A DNA stretch of 21,058 bases from JASLCR01 sp036405515. GTDB lineage: Bacteria > Patescibacteriota > Saccharimonadia > Saccharimonadales > Saccharimonadaceae. The notes under the pieces are model-generated. The model did no database searches and was not told the DNA's origin. It was given only the letters and a program-made list of their open reading frames with translations. Made by a program: the position numbers and the translations under genes. The DNA lies in contig DASWXM010000023.1 of assembly GCA_036405515.1 (NCBI GenBank), positions 1 through 21,058 of the forward strand. Direction: 5' to 3'. Of this stretch, positions 1 through 6,730 are shown one piece after another. Positions within the stretch are counted from its first letter, which is position 1; every line of letters begins with the position of its first letter.

Positions 1-850
1 AGGGGCACCTGACCTTTATTTTTCTGAATTTACCAATGCAACCGGCTGGGTACATGCTGGTGATAAGGCCATCGGTGGGCGACTCGTAAAAACCGACGAC
101 GAGACACGGCTTGTCGCCCAGCTATGGGGCGCCGTACCTGAAGATATGGCGAAATTAGCCGTGCACTGCAAGGAACTCGGCTTTGTCGGCATCGACATCA
201 ACATGGGCTGTCCCGACGCAAGCGCCGTCAAAGCCGGTGGCGGGGCAGGAATGATCCGCACGCCCGAACTTGCTGCCGAGATGATCGCAGCCGCTAAAAC
301 CGCCGGCCTACCTGTCAGTGCCAAAACGCGCCTTGGCTATTCGCTCGTCGATGAATGGCGCAATTGGTTGACGCACATCCTGCACCAAGACGTCGAAAAT
401 CTGACGGTTCATTTGCGTACCAAAAAAGAAATGAGTAAAGTACCAGCGCATTTTGAGTTAATCCCGGAAATCGTCGCACTTCGCGACGAAATCGCACCGG
501 ACACGCTGCTCACTATCAACGGTGATGTTGAAGACAGGGAACAAGGACTGAAAATTGTGGCCGACAATCCCGGCGTCGATGGTGTGATGATCGGCCGCGG
601 CATATTCCATAATCCTTTCGCGTTTGAACACGAACCCGCAACCCATTACCGCGACGAACTCCTTGATCTTCTCCGTCTCCAGCTTGATCTCTATGATAAG
701 CACTCGCACCTGACAAATCGACCATTCGATACCTTGAAGCGTTTTTTCAAGATCTACGTTCGTGATTTTACTGGAGCCGCAGAACTTCGCGACAAATTGA
801 TGCATACAAAAAGCACGGACGAGGTCCGTGCTTTGCTGGCAAACGACTAG
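1..850 (+). CDS. dus: tRNA-dihydrouridine synthase (Dus family), 5' end cut off by the window
   Basis: The reading frame is open from base 2 to the TAG at 848-850, so the true start lies upstream; 282 residues are visible. Dus enzymes are FMN-dependent and reduce specific uridines in tRNA to dihydrouridine. The family motif INMGCP is at about residues 67-71 of the visible part, and its Cys (codon 209-211) corresponds to the catalytic general-acid cysteine. It is followed by the Gly-rich KAGGGAG stretch, a VSAKTRLGY strand typical of the TIM barrel, and GVMIGRG, the phosphate-binding part of the FMN site. The last 70 residues form the helical tRNA-binding domain. The missing N-terminus should carry the first FMN-binding strand. 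The gene converges on the ATP synthase operon, with 4 bases between the two stop codons. The last codons also encode a hairpin that probably terminates the opposing operon. The exact Dus subtype cannot be assigned. Confidence 0.9.
   Translation, partial: GAPDLYFSEFTNATGWVHAGDKAIGGRLVKTDDETRLVAQLWGAVPEDMAKLAVHCKELGFVGIDINMGCPDASAVKAGGGAGMIRTPELAAEMIAAAKTAGLPVSAKTRLGYSLVDEWRNWLTHILHQDVENLTVHLRTKKEMSKVPAHFELIPEIVALRDEIAPDTLLTINGDVEDREQGLKIVADNPGVDGVMIGRGIFHNPFAFEHEPATHYRDELLDLLRLQLDLYDKHSHLTNRPFDTLKRFFKIYVRDFTGAAELRDKLMHTKSTDEVRALLAND
808..834 (-). terminator. Intrinsic terminator of the ATP synthase operon, inside dus
   Basis: Read on the minus strand, GCACGGAC, a 3-base loop CTC and GTCCGTGC form a perfect 8-bp GC-rich stem followed directly by TTTTT. 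It lies 21 bases past the stop of the last minus-strand gene. On the plus strand the same hairpin is followed only by TTT, so it should work best for the minus transcript. The arms are codons of the last residues of dus (S-T-D-E-V-R-A). Confidence 0.85.
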
Positions 851-854
851 AGGA

Positions 855-1754
855 CTACTCTTCTTCAACAGGCAACCGAAAGAGAACCTGAAGAGACCCA
901 TCCGTAAGTGCCATCAATGTTGCAATAGTAATCATTACTCTCGCTGTAACAAATCGCCATCGATCCATATACTGCGAATCTTGTGGCAGAAGCATAGTAG
1001 CAAGCTCCTTAGATCGCCAAACATCATAACCAAATGCTTGCATGCCATCATGACTATCGGCAAATCGGTTTGACGAAAATGTTGTATCCGGAACAAAGTT
1101 TACTATCACAATCTTCTCATTATGGATCCCGGTAAGAGTTGATACGCTTCCTGGCGCCCTCTCCTCAAGTAATGGCAAAAGTTCACTATTTTGTGCGAAA
1201 TAATCATCTGCGTGAGCCTCAAGAACAACAGATGCACCCAGTACGCGCAAATAGTCATCTCGTACAAAATCCTCAGCCAGAATCGCCCGTGTCAGGCGCT
1301 TACTATCCTCGACCAATTGAGTGTCACTTAGGCATGCCAAGATGCTCGCAACACCATCAATTGCGCCACAGCCAACCTTTCCATCTTGGTGCTCTGCATT
1401 ATCTCTGTGACCACCAGGGGAAAGTCCAAGACGAAGGTAGTTATCGAGCATACTCTCGAAATCACTCAGAAACGTACCACGCGTGAGATCGTCACGGTCG
1501 ACACCTAGACGATAGGCAAGCGCGGCGCCCGTCGCGCCACCAGGAACCTGTGGGCCAAGTTCAGCCTCATCAAGATTCGGGTCGTGTCGGCCATCTATAC
1601 AACGTGTTTTTGCTTTTGGATTTACCGAAACATAATATTCATTCAGTGTTTCAATAATCGCCGGAACGTCAACAAAGGTATCAGTAGCACTGACGTTACC
1701 ACGCCATACCATATTTGATAGTCGACCAATGTGAACAATTCGAGTTTGCTGCAT
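855..1754 (-). CDS. Carbonic-anhydrase-like protein, probable cadmium-type (CDCA) family
   Basis: Protein of 299 residues. The visible signature is CIDGR at residues 52-56, PGG at 71-73, GGHRDN with His116, and GCGA with Cys129. The order Cys, Asp, Arg, then His, then Cys is the metal-ligand and Asp/Arg-dyad pattern of beta-carbonic anhydrases and of diatom cadmium carbonic anhydrase, with ligand spacing like that of CDCA. Such enzymes interconvert CO2 and bicarbonate. No signal peptide is seen, so it is probably cytoplasmic. I chose the ATG at 1754 because AGAGG lies 7 bases upstream; an in-frame GTG at 1760 would add two residues but sits right against that site. The gene follows atpC after 25 bases with no visible promoter, so it is probably the last gene of the ATP synthase operon. 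Family assignment is by motif only; a CDCA-like fold with another role remains possible. Confidence 0.62.
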   Translation of the reverse strand: MQQTRIVHIGRLSNMVWRGNVSATDTFVDVPAIIETLNEYYVSVNPKAKTRCIDGRHDPNLDEAELGPQVPGGATGAALAYRLGVDRDDLTRGTFLSDFESMLDNYLRLGLSPGGHRDNAEHQDGKVGCGAIDGVASILACLSDTQLVEDSKRLTRAILAEDFVRDDYLRVLGASVVLEAHADDYFAQNSELLPLLEERAPGSVSTLTGIHNEKIVIVNFVPDTTFSSNRFADSHDGMQAFGYDVWRSKELATMLLPQDSQYMDRWRFVTARVMITIATLMALTDGSLQVLFRLPVEEE

Positions 1755-1779
1755 ACCCACACCTCTTCTTTAGCTTAAT

Positions 1780-2202
1780 TTAGCGACGATGGCGACGACG
1801 AAGTCCCGCCACGTTCAAACGTACCTGATGACGATCAACCAGTTGTGTAGCTTTCTCAAGCTCAACTGAGTTCTTGGCATTCTTCTGCATAGCAAGCGCC
1901 TTGTCAAGTGCCGCTTTTGATTCAGCCTCGACAATATCATCACCATGATCAGCTTCATCGACAAGCACCTTGACAAGATCTGGTGAGATTTCGATCACAC
2001 CACCAGATACCGCAAAGTAATCAATCTTGCTGTCCGGATCGTCTTTTTTCGTACGTACCGCGATAGCACCAGGTACTGCCACACTTACAAGTGGCTCATG
2101 TCCGGGGAATACACCGATTGGGCCAGCTGCAGTAGGGAGTTGCACTTCATAGACATCTTCGTCTTTCTGTACTCCCATCAATGTTACAAGCTGTAAACGC
2201 AT
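1780..2202 (-). CDS. atpC: F-type ATP synthase epsilon subunit
   Basis: 140 residues, the normal size for bacterial epsilon. The N-terminal beta-sandwich has the family stretch GPIGVFPGHEPLVS at about 27-40, a later GGVIEISPDLVKVLVDEA strand pair, and two C-terminal helices (about 90-135) ending in a very basic tail (RRRHRR). Epsilon sits on gamma in the central stalk, couples rotation to the c-ring, and in many bacteria its C-terminal helices restrain ATP hydrolysis. The gene starts 6 bases after the atpD stop; AAGGA in the last codons of atpD serves as ribosome binding site about 10 bases upstream. It is the last ATP synthase structural gene of the operon. Confidence 0.95.
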   Translation of the reverse strand: MRLQLVTLMGVQKDEDVYEVQLPTAAGPIGVFPGHEPLVSVAVPGAIAVRTKKDDPDSKIDYFAVSGGVIEISPDLVKVLVDEADHGDDIVEAESKAALDKALAMQKNAKNSVELEKATQLVDRHQVRLNVAGLRRRHRR

Positions 2203-2208
2203 CGAGTA

Positions 2209-3582
2209 TTAGTCCTTCTTCTCGCTGAGTGGACCCGGAGCCATGTAGAACCAGCTCTCTGGCTTGTCATCGTACTTACCGTCGAGAATGTCACGAGCAT
2301 CTTTGATCGTGTCTTCAAGCTTACAGTACACACCCTTGTTGCCGGTAAACTGCTCAGCCACGTGGAATGGTTGCGCAAAGAAGCGTTGCAGACGGCGAGC
2401 GCGGTTGACAGTTTTCTTCTGTTCGTCGGAAAGCTCGTCCATACCAAGGATCGCAATGATGTCCTGAAGGTCTTTGTATTCCTGCATCGTACGCTGTACT
2501 TCACGAGCGACAGAGTAGTGAGTTTCACCGATTACTTCCGGGTCGAGAGCGTTTGATGAGCTATCAAGCACATCAACAGCAGGATAGATACCAATCTCGG
2601 TCAATGCACGGTTCATAGAAATCGTTGCATCAAGGTGAGCAAACGTAGTCGCTGGAGCTGGGTCGGTCATGTCGTCAGCTGGCACATACACAGCCTGTAC
2701 TGAGGTGATTGAGCCTTTCTTTGTCGACGTAATACGCTCTTGAAGCATACCCATTTCCTGCTGGAGGTTTGGCTGGTAGCCCACCGCAGACGGCAGACGA
2801 CCGAGTAGTGCAGATACCTCTGCACCTGCTTGAGTGTAACGGAAGATGTTGTCGACAAAGAGGAGGACGTCTTTTCCTTCATCACGGAAGCTCTCCGCCA
2901 TAGCAAGACCAGAAAGCGCCACACGAAGACGAGCACCAGGAGGTTCATTCATCTGGCCGAAGACAAGTGATGTCTTATCGAGCACCTTGCTGTCTGCCAG
3001 TTCTTCGTAAAGGTCTTTACCTTCACGAGTACGCTCACCAACACCGGCAAACACTGAGTTACCTGAGTGGTATGCAGCAATGTTGTTGATCAACTCCTGG
3101 ATCAACACGGTCTTACCAACACCAGCACCAGCGAAGAGACCAGCTTTACCACCCTTAGTTAGTGGGGCGATAAGGTCGATTACTTTGATACCCGTCTCGA
3201 GGATCTCAGTCTTGTTTGACTGTTCAGCGAGTGTAGGGGTATCACGATGGATTGATGCACGCTTGCCAGTGACGGCACCTTTGCCATCGATTGGGTTGCC
3301 GACCACATCAAACATACGGCCTTGGGTCTGCTCACCAACAGGTACAGAGATAGGAGCACCGGTAGCTTCTACCGCGTCACCGCGTTTCAGCCCATCAGTA
3401 CTGCTCATCGCAATGGCACGCACAGTATGTTCGTCGAGGTGCTGCGCAACCTCAAATACAAGCGTATCTTTGCCGCGCTTGATCTCCAGCGCATCATAAA
3501 TCGCCGGTAGCTTTTTGTCAGTAAACTCAACGTCTACGACCACACCTACGACTTGGGTTATTGTTCCGGTTTGTTTAGTCAT
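2209..3582 (-). CDS. atpD: F-type ATP synthase beta subunit (catalytic)
   Basis: 457 residues from the ATG at 3582. Two further in-frame ATGs lie upstream (3585 and 3597), but AAGGAG is correctly placed 6 bases before 3582 and the family start pattern (GTITQVVG) fits this choice. The P-loop is AGAGVGKT at about 151-158 (the first position is usually Gly), followed by GERTREG, the catalytic-Glu region, and the C-terminal DELSD segment, here DELSDEQ instead of DELSEED. Beta carries the catalytic nucleotide sites of the alpha3beta3 hexamer. The start overlaps the stop of the 62-aa small ORF by 8 bases, which suggests coupled translation. Length and motifs are otherwise ordinary and the gene looks functional. 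Confidence 0.97.
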   Translation of the reverse strand: MTKQTGTITQVVGVVVDVEFTDKKLPAIYDALEIKRGKDTLVFEVAQHLDEHTVRAIAMSSTDGLKRGDAVEATGAPISVPVGEQTQGRMFDVVGNPIDGKGAVTGKRASIHRDTPTLAEQSNKTEILETGIKVIDLIAPLTKGGKAGLFAGAGVGKTVLIQELINNIAAYHSGNSVFAGVGERTREGKDLYEELADSKVLDKTSLVFGQMNEPPGARLRVALSGLAMAESFRDEGKDVLLFVDNIFRYTQAGAEVSALLGRLPSAVGYQPNLQQEMGMLQERITSTKKGSITSVQAVYVPADDMTDPAPATTFAHLDATISMNRALTEIGIYPAVDVLDSSSNALDPEVIGETHYSVAREVQRTMQEYKDLQDIIAILGMDELSDEQKKTVNRARRLQRFFAQPFHVAEQFTGNKGVYCKLEDTIKDARDILDGKYDDKPESWFYMAPGPLSEKKD

Positions 3583-3763
3583 CATCTTCTCCTTCATCTT
3601 TCAAATCATCTCGTTCAACTGCTTTCTCGGCATTCCTTGCGAGCATCCTTTGTATCCTCTCGGCATCGTCATACTCGCGACTAAAACCATACTCCCAGCC
3701 AAAATCCCTGCCTGGTACAGATGGCCTAACGCCACCTTTAGGCATATAATCAGATTCGCTCAT
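3575..3763 (-). CDS. Small unknown protein between atpG and atpD; possible F1-ATPase regulator
   Basis: 62 residues. It looks like a real gene: a strong Shine-Dalgarno GGAGG (3771-3775) lies 7 bases before the ATG, the start overlaps the atpG stop as ATGA, and its TAA overlaps the atpD start by 8 bases. The N-terminal third is Gly/Pro-rich and probably flexible. Residues 28-53 form a charged amphipathic helix (REYDDAERIQRMLAR at 29-43), and the tail is acidic (GEDDD). There is no membrane segment or cysteine. I do not recognise the family. The helix resembles the inhibitory helix of mitochondrial IF1 (FGKREQAEEERYFRARAK, from memory): R, E, E, R, R and A match without gaps over about 17 positions. 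This is a hypothesis, since short charged helices match by chance. Function is unknown; expression together with gamma and beta is well supported. Confidence 0.75.
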   Translation of the reverse strand: MSESDYMPKGGVRPSVPGRDFGWEYGFSREYDDAERIQRMLARNAEKAVERDDLKDEGEDDD

Positions 3764-4626
3764 TTCATTGCCTCCGCGCCACCGCTGATTTCTGCTAGTT
3801 CTTGTGTGATCGCTGCCTGGCGGGCTTTATTCATCGCCAAAGTAAGGTCATCGATGAGATCAGATGCATTGTCGGTGGCATTCTTCATAGCAAGCATACG
3901 CATACTGTGCTCGCTTGCGCGGGCATCAAGCTGTGCCTGGAAGAGTTGTGCACCCACGAGTCGGTATACCACGCTTTCGAGCACCGTCTCAGCATCTGGC
4001 TCAAAAGTAGCCTCCGTCAGATGCTCGGTATCGAACTCCAGGCTCGCACCAGCAGGGAGAAGACGTTCGACTTTTGGCTTTTGCGTAATACTGCTGATAA
4101 ATTCCGTGTAGACCACATCGACAGCATCGACTTCACCTTCGAGGAACATCTTGTAAGCAACATCGAGCGCACCACGAAGCTCGGTACCTTCGAGTGAATC
4201 TGGCAGGTCTTCATAGACGCCAGCCAGTTCATGATCTTTCAGACGTGTCACAAACTGCGTGACACGGCGACCAATAGCGATCGACTTTGTCTGTATACCC
4301 GCTTTTTTATCTGCCATCAGTTCACGGATATGCTGCTTGGTGATGTTTGAGTTGTACGCGCCAGCAAGGCCTTTGTCGCTGGCAATCGTGATCAGCAGAC
4401 GCTTCTTCACCTCACGCACCTCAAACAGTGGGTGGTTCTCAGTCGCACCTTGTTTTGCCAGGTGGGCCAAGATCTCGCGAGCCGTCTGTGTATACGGCGC
4501 GGTGGCCTTGGTAGCTTCCTGTGCTCGGCGCATCTTCGAAGCCGCCACCATCTGCATGGCTTTGGTGATCTGCTTAGTGTTTTTCACCGAACGGATACGT
4601 GATTTAAGTTGGCGTTGGCTAGGCAT
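3760..4626 (-). CDS. atpG: F-type ATP synthase gamma subunit
   Basis: 288 residues from the ATG at 4626, chosen because GGAGGAG lies 6 bases upstream and the protein then begins MPSQRQLKSRIRSV, with the classic gamma motif KNTKQITKAMQMVAASKMRRA shortly after. The frame stays open further upstream, but that part codes for the 58-aa small ORF in another frame. The C-terminal helix contains SEHSMRMLAMKNATDNA, the other strongly conserved gamma segment. Gamma is the rotor shaft inside alpha3beta3 and links to epsilon and the c-ring. The gene overlaps small ORFs at both ends: 8 bases with the 58-aa ORF at its start and 4 bases (ATGA) with the 62-aa ORF at its stop. The middle domain (about 70-200) is ordinary in length. 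Confidence 0.96.
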   Translation of the reverse strand: MPSQRQLKSRIRSVKNTKQITKAMQMVAASKMRRAQEATKATAPYTQTAREILAHLAKQGATENHPLFEVREVKKRLLITIASDKGLAGAYNSNITKQHIRELMADKKAGIQTKSIAIGRRVTQFVTRLKDHELAGVYEDLPDSLEGTELRGALDVAYKMFLEGEVDAVDVVYTEFISSITQKPKVERLLPAGASLEFDTEHLTEATFEPDAETVLESVVYRLVGAQLFQAQLDARASEHSMRMLAMKNATDNASDLIDDLTLAMNKARQAAITQELAEISGGAEAMK

Positions 4627-4795
4627 CAACGTCTCCTCCCTCGGTAATGCGAGCACCACGACGTGCGCGGATTATACTCAGAATACCTTGAAGCTGAACA
4701 GTTGTCAGGGATGGAAGTCCTTCGATAATCTCGAGCGTCAAGGAGTCTCGCTCAGAGACTTCATTATTCGTAGGTATCTCCATACTTACGGTCAT
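4619..4795 (-). CDS. Small unknown protein between atpA and atpG
   Basis: 58 residues. The ATG at 4795 lies 2 bases after the atpA TAA, and the TAG at 4619-4621 overlaps the atpG start by 8 bases, so the ORF fills the whole atpA-atpG gap of about 170 bases. A weak GAGAG lies 6 bases upstream inside the end of atpA; translation is probably coupled to termination of atpA. The sequence has a short acidic start (EIPTNNEVSERD), then two likely helices (LTLEIIEGLPSL and VQLQGILSIIRARRGAR), and an acidic end. There is no membrane segment, no cysteine and no recognised motif. The standard bacterial atp operon has no gene here. The alternative is a non-coding spacer that happens to be open; the exact fit to both neighbours argues against that. 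Function is unknown. Confidence 0.6.
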   Translation of the reverse strand: MTVSMEIPTNNEVSERDSLTLEIIEGLPSLTTVQLQGILSIIRARRGARITEGGDVDA

Positions 4796-4797
4796 GC

Positions 4798-6333
4798 TTA
4801 GCTCTCAAAGCCTTTCGCGGCAGATTTAGCAACTTTTTCGATCAGCTTTGCAACCTTTGAGTCACCCTCGACCTTTTCGGTGCCTTTATTGAGCTCCTGC
4901 ATGTCTTTCTTATGATCAGTCCAGAGTTTCGTCAGCATCGCCATCTGAGCGCCCTTGATCTTGGCGACTGGTACATTGTCGAAACAGCCAGCATCTACGG
5001 CATAGATAGAAGCACATTGCTCCCAAATACTCATCGGCTGGTATTGTGGCTGCTTGAGTAGCTCAGTCAGGCGTTGACCACGGTCAATCTGACTCTTTGT
5101 TGCCTCATCGAGGTCCGAACCAAACTGCGCAAAGCTCGCGAGCTCACGGAACTGGCTCAAGCCAAGCTTGAGGTGACCAGAGACAGATTTCACTGCCTTG
5201 GTCTGCGCGTCACCACCAACACGGCTCACTGAGAGACCAGCTGAGATGGCGGGACGGATACCTTGGTTAAAGAGGTCTGTTTCCATGAAGATCTGACCGT
5301 CGGTGATCGAAATCACGTTGGTTGGGATGTAGGCAGAAATGTCACCAGCCTGTGTCTCAATGATAGGAAGTGCAGTCAGTGAACCTGCACCAAGATCGTC
5401 AGATAGCTTGGCTGAACGCTCCAGTAGACGAGAGTGGAGATAGAAGACATCTCCAGGGAACGCCTCGCGTCCTGGTGGACGACGGAGGAGGAGTGACATC
5501 TGACGATACGCAACCGCGTGCTTTGTCAGGTCGTCGTAAATCATCAGCGCATGACCGCCCTTGTCACGGAAGTATTCACCCATAGCCGTACCAGCGTATG
5601 GTGCGAGGTAGAGTAGGGAAGCTGGGTCAGACGGACCAGTGGCTACCACAATAGTCTGCTCCATCACGCCTTCTTGTTTAAGGCGTTCTACAAGTGCCGC
5701 AACCTTTGAGAGCTTCTGGCCAACTGCTACGTAGATATTGACGATATCAGACTTATTACGAGCCTGGTTGATCATCGTGTCGATGGCGACAGCTGTTTTA
5801 CCAGTCTGACGGTCACCAATGATCAGCTCACGCTGGCCACGACCAATAGGGAACATAGCGTCAATCGCCATAATACCAGTCATCATCGGCTCATGCACAT
5901 GTTTACGGCCCATCACGCCGATCGCTTCACGCTCGACTGGGTTACGAGTCTTTGTCTTGATTGCAGGGCCACCATCAAGTGGACGACCAAGCGGGTCAAC
6001 CACACGGCCAAGCAATTCTTCGCCGACTGGTACTGTTAAGATTTCACCTTTGAGGCGCACAGTGTTGCCAGCAGCAACTTCTGCGTCGTTACCGAGGATC
6101 ACCGCACCGATCTCGTCCTCCATAAGGTTGAGCGCAAATGCCTCAACCACACCGTTTGGGGTGTCGATTTCAAGCACTTCACTATAGCCAGCGCCAATCA
6201 GGCCGTGGATCCAAGCCACGCCGTCACCGACACGGATTACGATACCGGCATCTTTAAGTCCCTCGGACTGTTCGAGGCCAGCAATCGCGTTCTGCAACTC
6301 TTTTGATAATTCTGATACTTCTATATTTGCCAT
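4798..6333 (-). CDS. atpA: F-type ATP synthase alpha subunit
   Basis: 511 residues, the normal length. The N-terminal beta-barrel contains the strand GIVIRVGDGVAWIHGL. The P-loop is GDRQTGKT at about 173-180, with the Gln typical of the non-catalytic alpha site. SVSRVGGDAQTKAVK carries the arginine finger, and the C-terminal helical domain includes QFGSDLDEATK. Alpha alternates with beta in the F1 hexamer, and its N-termini bind delta on top. AGAGGAG lies 5 bases before the ATG. The gene follows atpH after 13 bases and is followed after 2 bases by the 58-aa small ORF. The C-terminal tail past about residue 485 is Lys-rich (KVEGDSKVAKLIEKVAKSAA). Confidence 0.97.
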   Translation of the reverse strand: MANIEVSELSKELQNAIAGLEQSEGLKDAGIVIRVGDGVAWIHGLIGAGYSEVLEIDTPNGVVEAFALNLMEDEIGAVILGNDAEVAAGNTVRLKGEILTVPVGEELLGRVVDPLGRPLDGGPAIKTKTRNPVEREAIGVMGRKHVHEPMMTGIMAIDAMFPIGRGQRELIIGDRQTGKTAVAIDTMINQARNKSDIVNIYVAVGQKLSKVAALVERLKQEGVMEQTIVVATGPSDPASLLYLAPYAGTAMGEYFRDKGGHALMIYDDLTKHAVAYRQMSLLLRRPPGREAFPGDVFYLHSRLLERSAKLSDDLGAGSLTALPIIETQAGDISAYIPTNVISITDGQIFMETDLFNQGIRPAISAGLSVSRVGGDAQTKAVKSVSGHLKLGLSQFRELASFAQFGSDLDEATKSQIDRGQRLTELLKQPQYQPMSIWEQCASIYAVDAGCFDNVPVAKIKGAQMAMLTKLWTDHKKDMQELNKGTEKVEGDSKVAKLIEKVAKSAAKGFES

Positions 6334-6346
6334 ATTGCTCCTCTTA

Positions 6347-6730
6347 TTACGCCGTCAATTTGTCTAATTTCGCTTTTACGGTAAAATCTGCCACACTGCC
6401 AGGTAGTTCGATGCGTACGCCACCGATAACCGACTCGTCGATCTGCTCGCGCAAGATCACCTGCTTTACGTTCGATCGCTCGGTCTTCACCAGTTGCTCA
6501 ACTGATTGTTTTGCTTCTACGGAAAGCTCATGTGCCGATATCACTGTCACCAGAGCGGTACCACTCGCAAGAAGTCTAGCTTCAATATCACGCACGATCA
6601 GCTCTAGCTCACCGGTACGATGCGTATCAACCAGATGGGCCGCTAGTTCTTTCATAACAGCCTTTACATTATCGCCTTTGAGTAGACGAGTAGCTGCATG
6701 ATCAGACAATTTACGACGTGACAATTTCAC
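6347..6730 (-). CDS. atpH: F-type ATP synthase delta subunit, short form
   Basis: 127 residues, against about 175-180 in E. coli. The C-terminal half is clearly delta/OSCP: GGVRIELPGSVADFTVKAKL near the end is the conserved strand-helix element that meets the b subunit. The N-terminal domain, which clamps the alpha N-termini, is reduced to about 55 helical residues and must lack some of the usual six helices. Translation starts at a GTG that shares one base with the atpF stop (TAGTG), so it is coupled to atpF. The frame is intact and nothing suggests a recent truncation; the short form is more likely a lineage trait. The subunit belongs to the peripheral stalk. Confidence 0.88.
   Translation of the reverse strand: MKLSRRKLSDHAATRLLKGDNVKAVMKELAAHLVDTHRTGELELIVRDIEARLLASGTALVTVISAHELSVEAKQSVEQLVKTERSNVKQVILREQIDESVIGGVRIELPGSVADFTVKAKLDKLTA

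Noticed and set aside
828..1486. Plus-strand open frames opposite the carbonic-anhydrase-like gene
   Set aside because: Low-complexity translations rich in His, Cys and Gln without motifs; the minus-strand frame is longer, has a ribosome binding site and shows metal-ligand motifs.
2979..3132. AGAGVGKT in the beta subunit as a damaged P-loop
   Set aside because: Only the residue before the canonical G-x-x-x-x-G-K-T core differs (Ala for Gly); the core GAGVGKT is intact, so no loss of function is implied.
3583..3597. Earlier ATGs at 3585 and 3597 for atpD
   Set aside because: The ATG at 3597 overlaps the Shine-Dalgarno itself, and 3585 leaves only 3 bases of spacing; 3582 has normal spacing and the family start.
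3515..4801. Long plus-strand open frames opposite atpG and its neighbours (about 3515-4111, 3802-4197, 4259-4801)
   Set aside because: They are antisense shadows of well-supported minus-strand genes. Their translations have no family features and no ribosome binding site or promoter of their own.
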